DNA of 64,000 bases. Origin: Amycolatopsis bullii. Lineage in GTDB: Bacteria > Actinomycetota > Actinomycetes > Mycobacteriales > Pseudonocardiaceae. The position numbers and the translations under genes are program-made. The stretch lies in NCBI RefSeq assembly GCF_014654205.1, contig NZ_BNAW01000001.1, forward strand, positions 248,001-312,000. The letters are read 5' to 3'. Positions 34,330 to 42,525 of the stretch are shown piece by piece (the first letter of the stretch is position 1; each line of letters opens with the position of its first letter). The notes under the pieces were generated by a model. The model was not told the DNA's origin. It ran no database searches and saw nothing but the letters and a program-made list of their open reading frames with translations.

Positions 34330-34637
34330 AGTGGCCGGCATGACGATGGTCGCCGGCGGTCGGGCGTCGGCGTCGCCCTGCGCCCGGCTCGGCGACGCGG
34401 CTGCTCGCGGCCCGAGTCGGGCGGCCGCTGCCACCGCGGCGGCGACCACCAACGGGATGGCGCCGTTCGGGCTGGTCAGCGTGGATCTTGTTCCGGGCCG
34501 TGGCGACTACTCCGCCTCGGGCGGCGTCAGCCAGCTCGAGGCCACGCCGGGGTGCGCGAAACGCTGTGCCGCAACCCCGGCAGCTCCTCCCGCTACCGGC
34601 GCACCGGCCTGAAGCCGATACTCCGACCCGGAACGAG

Positions 34638-34680
34638 CTGAGCGAGCCGGGTCCGCAGTGCGCGGACCCGGCTCGCTCAG
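34638..34680. terminator. Strong hairpin, 19-bp perfect stem
   Basis: Arms 34638-34656 and 34662-34680 (CTGAGCGAGCCGGGTCCGC and its complement) with a 5-base loop AGTGC. It begins 21 bases past the stop of the secreted His/Asp-rich gene. No T-run, as is common for actinomycete terminators. Insulates that gene from the CIS cap operon. Confidence 0.8.
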
Positions 34681-34701
34681 CCTCGGCTTCGCCCGGGAGC
34701 G

Positions 34702-35499
34702 TCAGCCCCGGTCGTAGTCGGAGTCGCTGTCCGCGTCGTGGTCGGCCCAGACGTTGTCGTGGTCCGTGGCGTCGGCCACCGAGGTGACCGAGTGCGCCGC
34801 GGCACCGCCCACGCCGGCCGCGGTGTACCAGGCGTGGTAACCCGCGTAGTCCGGCACCGCCACCGCGTGCGCACCCTCCGACGATGCGCCGAACGGCCCG
34901 GCGGTGTACTTCTCCGCGTCGTACGTGGCGTGGTGGTCACCCGCGTGGCTCACCACGTGCCCCGAGGTCGCACCGTCGATCCCGGCCGAGTGCTGCTCGG
35001 CGTAGTAGCCCACGTCGTCGGCGTCGTCGTTGTCGACGACGTGGTACACCGGGCGGACGACGTCGTGGTCCACCGGGTCGGGGTGGCTCACCACGTGGTG
35101 CACGACGATGTTGTCGTCGTCATCGTCGTAGTCGCCGGTGCCGTGACCGTCGTAGTCGTCGCAGTCGCCGTCGTCTTCGCCGTACCAGCCGTCGTGCGCG
35201 GTGTGGTGCCAGGGGCGGTTCCAGCCGTGGTCGCCGGACTCGCCGTTGTGCGTGACGTACGCGCCGCCGATGCCGGCCACCGCGGACTCCGACTCCGACC
35301 AGTGGTGTCCCCACCAGGTCGCGCCTTCGTCGGTGTCGGTCGTGCCCGCGCCGCCGATGCCCGCCCAGCTGCTGGAGCTCTCGCTGCTCCAGGAGTCGTG
35401 CGGCCAGCCGAGCGGATGCGCCGTCGCCGGCCCGGCGATGACGAGGGAAAGCGGCAGCGCGAATGCGCCGGCGACAGCCAGTCGTCGCAATGTGGACAT
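34702..35499 (-). CDS. Secreted His/Asp-rich protein with AGxxGA repeats
   Basis: 265 residues; signal peptide 1-27 (LRRLAVAGAFALPLSLVIAGPATA). The mature protein is extremely rich in Asp, His, Tyr, Trp and Ser and lacks Lys almost completely. AGIGGA (46-51, 75-80), AGIDGA (172-177), AGPFGA (200-205) and AGVGGA (228-233) mark five diverged repeats, each followed by an acidic/His stretch. A DDYDGHGTGDYDDDDD run (113-129) separates repeats 2 and 3. His/Asp clusters suggest binding of divalent metal; family not recognised. Weak ribosome site. Closed by the hairpin at 34638-34680. Confidence 0.8.
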   Translation of the reverse strand: MSTLRRLAVAGAFALPLSLVIAGPATAHPLGWPHDSWSSESSSSWAGIGGAGTTDTDEGATWWGHHWSESESAVAGIGGAYVTHNGESGDHGWNRPWHHTAHDGWYGEDDGDCDDYDGHGTGDYDDDDDNIVVHHVVSHPDPVDHDVVRPVYHVVDNDDADDVGYYAEQHSAGIDGATSGHVVSHAGDHHATYDAEKYTAGPFGASSEGAHAVAVPDYAGYHAWYTAAGVGGAAAHSVTSVADATDHDNVWADHDADSDSDYDRG

Positions 35500-36101
35500 G
35501 ATTTCTCGGGGTTCCTTCCTGGGTGCGGCGACCGGGTTTCATTCGGGGCCCGGGCGCCGGGGCAGAAGCTCTGTCCGATAGGTGACGTTACCGCCTCGGT
35601 GAGGTCTTCATACGGCCGTGACCTGCGCGAATACCCGATCGGTGCGTGGGAACGCACCGAGTGGAGGACAGATGCGGAATGGGGTTGGACAAGCCTAGTT
35701 CGCCACCAGGGGAGTGACCGCAATGAATGGCGGGAAATCACTCGCTCAGGTAGTCCTCCGTTTAAGGGAAAAAACCGTGGTCCGGCCGCCGGGCACCGGG
35801 ACGGCGCCTGGGGGACCACCCGGCCCCTCCCCCGGCCGACCGCGGCCGCGCTCGGCCGAGCGGTCGACCGCCACGCGGCAGGTGGCCTACCCGCGCGACG
35901 CCCGGCACCGCGTCCCGGCGGGGAATTCCGGTCGCCGGCCGCCGTCGAACCACGATAACAGAGCCTTCCACTGATTGTTCCCACGGTATTCACAGTAGTG
36001 GAGTAATCACTGCATTTTTCGTTACCTGGTACACCCGAAAAGCACATGAATGGACTCGTTCGGACCAAGCCGCTGCGCGGTCAATTGCGTAGGTTCACGG
36101 C
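35500..36101. other. Intergenic, 600 bases without a convincing gene
   Basis: Upstream of two divergent secreted-protein genes. The part near 35940-36050 is AT-richer (CATTTTTCGTTACC, GGTATTCACAGTAGTGG), as expected for a promoter of the beta-helix gene. Open frames here (e.g. plus strand 35714-35974) are Pro/Arg-rich with no ribosome site or domain. Confidence 0.4.
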
Positions 36102-37592
36102 ATGTCGCCGATGAGATCCATTCTGGCCGCCGTTCTGCTGGCCGCGTTCGTCATGCCACCCGCCTCGCCGGTGGCCGCGGCCGCGGTGACGCCCGGACCG
36201 GTGTGCGATCACCAGCCGCTCGCCAACGCGACGGCTCCCGCGGGTGCGGTCACCGTCGACGCCGCGGTGCCCGGCGACCTCTACCGCAAGTCGCAGGAGT
36301 CGCCGCCCGGCACGACGTTCTGGCTGCCCCCGGGCACGCACCTGCTGGCGGCGGACCCGTTCGGGCAGGTCATCCCCAAGGACGGCGACGTCTACCTCGG
36401 CGCCCCCGGCGCGGTGCTCGACGGCCAGGGCATCAACCGCGCGGCCTTCACCCAGCAGGCGAAGGACGTCGTCATCCGCGGGCTCACCATCCAGAACTTC
36501 GTCGCGCCGCAGGACCAGGGCGTGGTGAACCACGATTCCGGCGAGCATTGGATCATCGAAAACACCACCGTGCAGAACAACAAAGGCGCGGGAATCATGG
36601 CCGGCGCACGCCAGGAGGTGCGCCACAGCTGCCTGCGCAACAACGGCCAGTACGGCATGAACGCCTACCGGTCGGACAGCACGATCTCCGCGCTGATCAT
36701 CGAAGGCAACGAAATCTCGGGCAACAACACCGACGACTGGGAAACGCGCAGTCCCGGCTGCGGGTGCAGCGGCGGGATCAAGTTCTGGGTGGTCGACAAG
36801 GCCGACGTCCGCGGGAACTGGATCCACCACAACCACGGCGCCGGGCTCTGGGCCGACACCGACAACAACGACTTCCTGATCGAGAACAACCTCATCGAGG
36901 ACAACGACGCCGAGGCGCTGTTCTACGAGATCAGCTACAACCTCGTCTTCCGCGACAACGTCCTGCGCCGCAACAGCCTGGTCGCGGGCAAGCGCCGCGC
37001 CGACAAGGGCGACAACTTCCCGGTGGCGAGCGTCTACCTGTCCGAGTCCGGCGGCGAGCCCCGGGTGCCGGCCCGCACGCACCTGGTCGACATCTACGAC
37101 AACACCTTCGAGGACAACTGGTCCGGCATCACCGCCTGGGAGAACGCCGACCGGTTCTGCAACAGCCCGGCCAACACCTCGATCAACACCTGCACCAAGC
37201 TCGTCGCCGACCGCACGCAGTGCTCGGCACCCGGGATCGCGTCGCCGCCGCTGTACGACGACTGCCGGTGGAAGACCCAGCTGGTCGAGGTGCACGACAA
37301 CACCTTCCGCTTCGACCCGGTCCGCGCCGGCTGCACGAACGGCTCCTGCGGCAAGATGGCCCTGCTGTCCAACTGGGGGACCTACCCGTCCTGGTCGCCG
37401 TACCAGGGCAAGGTCGTCCAGGACGCGATCACCCACGACCAGGGCAACTACTGGTTCAGCAACGCCTACTACGGCCCCTGGAAGTTCGTCGCGGGCGACA
37501 CGTCCCGGATCCTGACGGCCGAGCAGTGGCAGTCGACCCCGTGGGACCAGGACAACTGCGCGTCCTTCGACGACGTCATGCCGCACTGCTGA
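36102..37592 (+). CDS. Secreted right-handed parallel beta-helix protein
   Basis: 496 residues; signal peptide about 1-27 (ILAAVLLAAFVMPPASPVAAA). The body is a pectate-lyase-like beta-helix: repeating N-rich turns such as DVVIRGLTIQNF, HWIIENTTVQNN, LIIEGNEISGNN, ADVRGNWIHHNHGAGLWAD, DFLIENNLIEDN, LVFRDNVLRRN and VDIYDNTFEDN. Conserved Asp/Asn/His at turns suggest a polysaccharide lyase or glycosidase of the NosD/PbH1 group; the catalytic residues cannot be fixed by eye. Several Cys pairs in the C-terminal part suggest disulfides. Start could be ATG 36102 or 36111. Its 3' end overlaps the convergent gene by 17 bases. Confidence 0.85.
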   Translation: MSPMRSILAAVLLAAFVMPPASPVAAAAVTPGPVCDHQPLANATAPAGAVTVDAAVPGDLYRKSQESPPGTTFWLPPGTHLLAADPFGQVIPKDGDVYLGAPGAVLDGQGINRAAFTQQAKDVVIRGLTIQNFVAPQDQGVVNHDSGEHWIIENTTVQNNKGAGIMAGARQEVRHSCLRNNGQYGMNAYRSDSTISALIIEGNEISGNNTDDWETRSPGCGCSGGIKFWVVDKADVRGNWIHHNHGAGLWADTDNNDFLIENNLIEDNDAEALFYEISYNLVFRDNVLRRNSLVAGKRRADKGDNFPVASVYLSESGGEPRVPARTHLVDIYDNTFEDNWSGITAWENADRFCNSPANTSINTCTKLVADRTQCSAPGIASPPLYDDCRWKTQLVEVHDNTFRFDPVRAGCTNGSCGKMALLSNWGTYPSWSPYQGKVVQDAITHDQGNYWFSNAYYGPWKFVAGDTSRILTAEQWQSTPWDQDNCASFDDVMPHC

Positions 37593-38073
37593 GCAGGCCC
37601 AGCACCGCGGCCGACTTCGCCTCGTCGAGGAACCGCAGACCCATGAAGTTGTCGCCGGCGTTGAAGCCGGGCAGCGCCCAGACCGCTTCGTACGGCAGCT
37701 CGACCCGCCGGTAACGGCGCAGGCTGTAGACGTTGCTGAACAGGCACTTGCCCGGGTCCGGGCGCCACAGGCGGCGCGCGAACGCGGGGTTGCGGAACCC
37801 GTGCCCCACCTCCGCGGTGGCCTGGACGTGCTTGCGGCCGGTGAAGAGCACGACGTCGCCGGTGGTCACGGTGTCCATCCGGCGGTCGTACTTGTCCTTG
37901 GCGCCCCAGAACCGGGCCCGCCCGCCCGGGTGCAGGTCGTCGAGGCGGGCGAGGTCCGCGGGGTCGAGCAGGTCGGCGAGCTCGCGGAAGGCCACGGTCC
38001 GCTCGAGGGATCGCGCGCCGTAGCGGCGGGCGTCCGCGGTGCCGTAGGCGGGCTGGACGAATACCTGGACCAC
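37576..38073 (-). CDS. Unrecognised protein, possible PUA/EVE-like domain
   Basis: 165 residues from GTG 38073. Pattern GDVVLFTGRKHVQATAEVGH (a beta-barrel strand pair), FRNPAFARRLW, and LPYEAVWALPGFNAGDNFMG is reminiscent of PUA-superfamily (EVE/ASCH-like) folds that bind modified bases, but I do not recognise the family. It lies 16 bases after the amidohydrolase stop on the same strand, so it may be co-transcribed with it. No good ribosome site was seen. Confidence 0.65.
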   Translation of the reverse strand: MVQVFVQPAYGTADARRYGARSLERTVAFRELADLLDPADLARLDDLHPGGRARFWGAKDKYDRRMDTVTTGDVVLFTGRKHVQATAEVGHGFRNPAFARRLWRPDPGKCLFSNVYSLRRYRRVELPYEAVWALPGFNAGDNFMGLRFLDEAKSAAVLGLLSSAA

Positions 38074-38089
38074 GACCGGGAACGGTAGC

Positions 38090-39514
38090 TCAGCCGCCGT
38101 GGGTGCGGTCGCTCTGGTAGTCGGTGTAGGTGTAGGGGTTGTCGAGGATCTTGGTTTCCGGGACGTCGGGGTTCATCCCCTGCCGCCACGCCTCCTCCCC
38201 CAGCTGCGCGCGCAGGTGCTCCACCGTGTCCTCGACGCGCCGCCGGAGGGCCGGCAGGTCCACGCCGACCAGGCGGCCGTCGCGCTTGACCACCCGGCCG
38301 CCGACCAGCACGGTGTGGACGTCGGCGCGCTGGGCCTGGAACGCCACGTGGCCGAACGGGTTCAGCAGCGGGAACGACACCGGCGAGTGGTCGTTCTTCA
38401 GCAGCACGACGTCGGCCTTCTTGCCCACCTCGAGGCTGCCGATGTCCGAGCGGCCCAGTGCCGCGGCGCCGCCACGGGTGGCCCACTCCACGACCTGTTC
38501 CGCGCGCAGCGCCGCGTGCGTCACCGTTTCGCCCTTGGCGTGGGCCTCCAGGTGCTCCCGGGACCGGTCGGCGCCCAGGGTGGCGCGCATGGCCGAGAAG
38601 AGGTCGCCGCTCCACCACACCGAGGTGTCCATCGACAGCGACACCGGGATGCCGTACTGGCGCAGCGCCCAGGTGGGCGGGTAGCCCTGGCCGGCGCTCT
38701 GCTCGCTTTCGGTCGAGACCGACACCGACCCGCCGGTGGCGGCGATCCGCTGGTAGGAGTCGGCCGAGAGCGACGCGCCGTGGACGTAGATCGTCTCCGG
38801 GGTCATGAACCCGTGGTCGTACATCAGCCGGATGCCGTCGTCGCCGGTCGCGCCCCACACCCCGGCGTGCGTGGTCACCGGGACGCCGAGTTCGCGCGCC
38901 ACCTCGAAGGCCGGCTTCTCGGGGAAGGCCGGGTCGCCGGTGACGTCGAAGGCGAGCTGGAAGCCCTCGAGGCCACGGTCCCCGCCCGTGCGCCGCGAGA
39001 CGAAGTCGCGGAACTCCGGCGTGGCCGTCCAGTTCGCCGGGGCGTCCTGGATGTTGCCGTAGGCCAGCACGAACCGGCCGGGGACGGCTTCGAGCGCGTC
39101 GGCCGCCGCGTCGGCGTGCTGAGTGGTCTGCAGGCCGTGGGACCAGTCGACGGTGGTCGTGACGCCGGCCTCGAGGGCTTCCCACGCGCCGAGCAGGTTG
39201 CCCGCGTAGATGTCTTCGGGGCGGAACACCTTGCCCCACTCGAGGTAGTACCAGACGAAGTACTGCGTCAGTGTCCAGTCGGCGCCGTAGCCGCGCATGG
39301 CGGTCTGCCACAGGTGGCGGTGGGTGTCGATCATCCCCGGCAGGACGATGCCGCCGGAGGCGTCGATCTCGGTCGTGCCCGCCGGAACCTCCAGCGCCGG
39401 GCCGATCGCGGTGATGCGGTCGCCCTCGACCAGGACGTCTTCGCCGGGCAGGACGCGGCGCGCGTCGTCGAGGGTCAGCACCGTGCCACCGCGCAGCACG
39501 ATCGATCCGGACAT
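38090..39514 (-). CDS. Amidohydrolase (AtzA/TrzN/SsnA-type)
   Basis: 474 residues from ATG 39514 (GGAGG five bases before). Metal-binding HxH in GMIDTHRHLWQ (about 60-70), then VTTHAG, IYVHGASLS and SMDTSVWW provide the further His and Asp ligands of the TIM barrel. Closest style: hydrolases and deaminases acting on triazines, guanine-like or 5'-deaminated heterocycles; the substrate is not determinable here. It is divergent from the IclR regulator, sharing the operator at 39537-39553 with the CoA transferase operon. Confidence 0.92.
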   Translation of the reverse strand: MSGSIVLRGGTVLTLDDARRVLPGEDVLVEGDRITAIGPALEVPAGTTEIDASGGIVLPGMIDTHRHLWQTAMRGYGADWTLTQYFVWYYLEWGKVFRPEDIYAGNLLGAWEALEAGVTTTVDWSHGLQTTQHADAAADALEAVPGRFVLAYGNIQDAPANWTATPEFRDFVSRRTGGDRGLEGFQLAFDVTGDPAFPEKPAFEVARELGVPVTTHAGVWGATGDDGIRLMYDHGFMTPETIYVHGASLSADSYQRIAATGGSVSVSTESEQSAGQGYPPTWALRQYGIPVSLSMDTSVWWSGDLFSAMRATLGADRSREHLEAHAKGETVTHAALRAEQVVEWATRGGAAALGRSDIGSLEVGKKADVVLLKNDHSPVSFPLLNPFGHVAFQAQRADVHTVLVGGRVVKRDGRLVGVDLPALRRRVEDTVEHLRAQLGEEAWRQGMNPDVPETKILDNPYTYTDYQSDRTHGG

Positions 39515-39536
39515 GGCTGCCTCCAGTGCGTACAAT

Positions 39537-39553
39537 TGTCCGCTGGACGGACA
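39537..39553. promoter_or_regulatory. IclR-type operator copy 1 (TGTCCG-N5-CGGACA)
   Basis: Perfect 6-5-6 palindrome, 22 bases upstream of the amidohydrolase start and 91 from the IclR start. The same palindrome recurs at 40536-40552 before the CoA transferase gene. Confidence 0.7.
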
Positions 39554-39644
39554 CCCGATGGGTGACGTCACTTTCGTCCAGCGCCGCGCCGGTGTCAATC
39601 CCCGCCGTTACGCTGCCCGGAGGGCTACTGCAGAGGGAGGCGGC

Positions 39645-40457
39645 ATGCCACGCGAGGGAACCGGTCCCGACTTCATCGAGGCGCTGGCGCGCGGGCTCGA
39701 GGTGATCACGGCGTTCCGCCCGGGCCGGCCGGCGATGACGCTGGCCGAGGTCGCCACCGCGGCCGGGCTGGCCCGCCCGACCGCGCGCCGGATCCTGCTG
39801 ACCCTCGAGGAGCTCGGCTACGTGCGCACCGACGGGCGCGACTACTCCCTGACCCCGCGGGTGCTCGACCTCGGCGTCGCCTACGTGCACTCCACCGGCC
39901 TGTGGGACGTCGCCCGCCCGCACCTGGAACGGCTGGTCGCGCGCACGAACGAGTCGTGCTCGATCGCCCAGCTCGACGGCTCCGACATCGTCTACGTCGC
40001 CCGGGTCGCGGTGCCGAAGATCGTCGGCCTGAGCGTGCAGATCGGCACCCGGTTCCCGGCCCTGCCGACGTCGCTGGGCAAGGTGCAGCTCGCGGCGCTG
40101 CCGCCGGAGGAGCTCGAGGCGGTGCTGGCCGAGCCGACCCGGTCGGGGCTGGTCCCCCGCTGGCAGCCGGACCGCGCCGAGCGCGACGCCGAACTGCGCG
40201 AGGTCCGGGCCCGCGGCTGGGCGCTGACCGACGAGCAGCTCGCGCTGGGCATCCGCTCGGTGGCCGCGCCGCTGCGCGACGGGTCCGGCCGGGTGATCGC
40301 CGGCGTCAACGTCAACTGCCACGCCGCCGAGACGCCGGTCGAGCGGCTGGTCGAGCACCACCTCCCGCTGCTGCTGCAGACGGCCGGCGAGATCAGCGCC
40401 GACTTCGCCCGCCTCGACGCCATCCCGGCCGTGGTCGTGAGTGGTAAGGCGGGTTAG
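39645..40457 (+). CDS. IclR family transcriptional regulator
   Basis: 270 residues from ATG 39645 (GGGAGG upstream). N-terminal winged helix: FIEALARGLEVITAF, MTLAEVATAAGLARPTARRI, LEELGYV. The IclR effector domain follows with LGVAYVHSTGLWDVARPHLERL, TRFPALPTSLGKVQLA and GVNVNCHA. This resembles the PcaR/PobR branch that controls aromatic catabolism. The last residues VVSGKAG and the stop are encoded by a palindromic repeat element (40435-40478), so the C-terminus has been altered by that insertion. Probably acts on the two 17-bp palindromes at 39537 and 40536. Confidence 0.93.
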   Translation: MPREGTGPDFIEALARGLEVITAFRPGRPAMTLAEVATAAGLARPTARRILLTLEELGYVRTDGRDYSLTPRVLDLGVAYVHSTGLWDVARPHLERLVARTNESCSIAQLDGSDIVYVARVAVPKIVGLSVQIGTRFPALPTSLGKVQLAALPPEELEAVLAEPTRSGLVPRWQPDRAERDAELREVRARGWALTDEQLALGIRSVAAPLRDGSGRVIAGVNVNCHAAETPVERLVEHHLPLLLQTAGEISADFARLDAIPAVVVSGKAG

Positions 40458-40478
40458 AACCCGCCTTACCACTCACGA
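40435..40478. repeat. Palindromic repeat element, copy 1
   Basis: A perfect inverted repeat with 21-bp arms (TCGTGAGTGGTAAGGCGGGTT at 40435-40455; loop AG; complement at 40458-40478). A second copy with two mismatches is at 62473-62520. The left arm lies in the IclR gene and supplies its stop codon. It may end transcription, but its repetition marks it as a dispersed element. Confidence 0.85.
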
Positions 40479-40535
40479 GGGCCGCGGCAGACTCCTTGAC
40501 CGGTGGCGGCACCCTGTCGCAGACTGGCGGACACG

Positions 40536-40552
40536 AGTCCGTCTGACGGACA
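40536..40552. promoter_or_regulatory. IclR-type operator copy 2 (AGTCCG-N5-CGGACA)
   Basis: Matches copy 1 in 5 of 6 left-arm and all right-arm bases; overlaps a second dyad CGGAC-ACGA-GTCCG (40528-40541). It lies 17 bases before the CoA transferase start. Confidence 0.7.
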
Positions 40553-40569
40553 GAAGGCGAGGAGCTGCC

Positions 40570-41727
40570 TTGGATTCCCCCACCGGCCCGCTGTCCGGGC
40601 TGCTGGTCGCGGACTTCTCGCGGGTGCTGGCCGGCCCGTACGCCACGATGCTGCTGGCCGACCTGGGCGCGGACGTCGTCAAGGTCGAGGGCCCGCAGGG
40701 CGATGAGACGCGCACGTGGATGCCGCCGGTGCGCGGGGACGTCTCGACCTACTACCTCGGCGTCAACCGCGGGAAGCGGTCCATCGCGCTGGACCTGCGC
40801 GACGAGGCCGACGCCGTCGTCGCCCGCGAGCTGGCGGCGCGGGCGGACGTGCTGATCGAGAACTTCAAGCCCGGCGGCCTGGCCAAGTACGGCCTGGACT
40901 ACGCGGCGGTGAGCGCGGCCAACCCGGGCAGCGTCTACGCCTCGATCAGCGGGTTCGGGGCGGGCGAAGGCGCGCACGTGCCCGGCTACGACCTGATGGT
41001 GCAGGCGATCTCGGGCCTGATGAGCCTGACCGGCGATCCGGACGGCCCGCCGTACCGGGCCGGGATCTCGGTGTTCGACGTCATGGCGGGCAACCACGCG
41101 GTGATCGGCATCCTGGCCGCGCTGCGCCACCGCGACGCGACCGGTGAGGGCCAGCACGTCGAGGTCAACCTGCTGTCCTCGGCGCTGACCGGGCTGGTCA
41201 ACCACAGCTCGGCCTTCGCCGCCGGCGGCGTGGTGCCGTACCGGATGGGCAACGCCCACCCCAGCGTGTTCCCCTACGAACCGCTGCCGACCGCCGACCA
41301 CGACCTGATCGTCGCCGCGGCCAACGACGGGCAGTTCCGCCGGCTGTGCGAGGTCCTCGACCTGCCCGGCGTCCCGGACGACCCGCGGTTCGCCCGCAAC
41401 GCCGACCGCACGAAGAACCGCGAGGAGCTCCGGCCGATCCTCGTCGAGCGACTGGCGAAACGCGGTGCGGTGGACTGGTTCGACGCGCTGACGAAGGTCG
41501 GTGTCCCGTGTGGACCGATCAACACGATCGACGGCGGGTTCGCCATGGCCGAACGCTTCGGGCTGGACCCGATCGTCGAAGTCGGCGAGGGCGACCGCGC
41601 GGTCCCGACCACCCGTCACCCCATCCGGTTCTCCGCGACGCCGGCCGGGTACCGGCTGCCGCCACCGGAGCTCGACGAACACGGCGCCGAACTGCGGGCG
41701 TGGCTGACGGAGGCCGCCGATGGCTGA
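40570..41727 (+). CDS. Family III CoA transferase (CaiB/BaiF)
   Basis: 385 residues from TTG 40570, with GAGGAG six bases before. Signature VADFSRVLAGPYATMLLADLGADVVKVE, NRGKRSIALDL, IENFKPGGLAKYGLDY, and GYDLMVQAISGLMSLTG containing the catalytic Asp of the family. It moves CoA between an acyl-CoA donor and a carboxylic acid. It overlaps the next gene by 8 bases; the pairing with a citryl-CoA lyase-like enzyme suggests activation of a di- or tricarboxylate followed by C-C cleavage. Confidence 0.93.
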   Translation: MDSPTGPLSGLLVADFSRVLAGPYATMLLADLGADVVKVEGPQGDETRTWMPPVRGDVSTYYLGVNRGKRSIALDLRDEADAVVARELAARADVLIENFKPGGLAKYGLDYAAVSAANPGSVYASISGFGAGEGAHVPGYDLMVQAISGLMSLTGDPDGPPYRAGISVFDVMAGNHAVIGILAALRHRDATGEGQHVEVNLLSSALTGLVNHSSAFAAGGVVPYRMGNAHPSVFPYEPLPTADHDLIVAAANDGQFRRLCEVLDLPGVPDDPRFARNADRTKNREELRPILVERLAKRGAVDWFDALTKVGVPCGPINTIDGGFAMAERFGLDPIVEVGEGDRAVPTTRHPIRFSATPAGYRLPPPELDEHGAELRAWLTEAADG

Positions 41728-42514
41728 CCCGGTCTACGAAACCGCCCTCGGGGCGTCCACCCGGGACAGGATCACCCTGCTCGGGCAGGACCTGGCCGAG
41801 GACGTGATGGGCACGGTCGGGTTCGGCGAGCTGGCCTTCTGGCTGGCCACACAGCGACGTCCGTCCCCAGGGGAAACGAGGGTCTTCGAGGCGGTGCTGG
41901 CCGCGCTGGCCGACCACGGCTTCACCCCGACCGCGATCGTCACGCGGCTGACGTACCTGTCCGCGCCGGATTCCGTCCAGGGCGCTCTGGCGGCCGGCCT
42001 GCTGGGCGGCGGCTCGCGCTTCCTCGGCGTCACCGAGGACTGCGGCCGGTTCCTGCACGCCGTCCTGTCCGAAGTGGACACCCTTCCGGACGACGACGGC
42101 GGCTGGGACGCCCTCGCGCTCGAAACCGTCGAAGAGTGCCGTGCGCAGAAGCGGTTCCTTCCCGGCCTCGGGCACCACGTGCACAAGGACGGCGACCCGC
42201 GCACCCCGCGGCTGTTCGCCATCGCCGACGAGGAGGGCTTGCGCGGCCCGCACCTGGAGCTGTTCGCCGCGATCGGCCGGGTGCACCCGCGGGTGCTGGG
42301 CAAGACGCTGCCCCTCAACGGGGCCGGCGTCTGCGGCGCCGCGCTCGCCGACCTCGGGCTGCCGCTGGAACTGCTGCGCGGCTTCGCGCTGCTGGCCCGG
42401 ACGGCCGGGCTGATCGGCCAGCTCGCCGAGGAGCTGCGCCACCCCGTCGCCAACGACATCTTCCTGTCCGTCGACTTGAACAACCGGTCGGTCCCGCCGG
42501 ATCCGCACGCGTGA
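41720..42514 (+). CDS. Citryl-CoA lyase-like (citrate synthase fold) protein
   Basis: 264 residues, shorter than citrate synthase. The large-domain motifs remain: SAPDSVQGALAAGLLGGGSRFLG, and LPGLGHHVHKDGDPRTPRLF, equivalent to the GxGHxxYxxxDPR active-site loop of citrate synthase. Such short forms act as citryl-CoA or related acyl-CoA lyases (reverse Claisen). Together with the CoA transferase it would activate and split a citrate- or malate-like CoA ester. Substrate not known. Confidence 0.85.
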   Translation: MADPVYETALGASTRDRITLLGQDLAEDVMGTVGFGELAFWLATQRRPSPGETRVFEAVLAALADHGFTPTAIVTRLTYLSAPDSVQGALAAGLLGGGSRFLGVTEDCGRFLHAVLSEVDTLPDDDGGWDALALETVEECRAQKRFLPGLGHHVHKDGDPRTPRLFAIADEEGLRGPHLELFAAIGRVHPRVLGKTLPLNGAGVCGAALADLGLPLELLRGFALLARTAGLIGQLAEELRHPVANDIFLSVDLNNRSVPPDPHA

Positions 42515-42525
42515 GAGGAACGCCG

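Larger units (their letters stand above)
34221..34701. other. Intergenic region between CIS cap operon and secreted protein gene
   Basis: Contains CIS box D (34314-34329) and a strong hairpin (34638-34680). A plus-strand frame from ATG 34340 to 34612 (90 residues, Ala/Thr/Pro-rich) has no ribosome site and no recognised domain; it is left uncalled. Nothing else was seen. Confidence 0.5.

Noticed and set aside
34340..34612. 90-residue plus-strand ORF before the hairpin
   Set aside because: No ribosome site, Ala/Pro/Thr-rich, and CIS box D lies almost on its start; judged non-coding for now.
34738..35958. Val-rich plus-strand ORF of about 400 codons
   Set aside because: It is the reverse of the Asp/His codons (GTC/GTG runs) of the secreted protein; no signal or start features.
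40435..40478. Simple intrinsic terminator of the IclR gene
   Set aside because: The same palindrome recurs at 62473-62520 between divergent genes, so it is better described as a repeated element, though it may also terminate.
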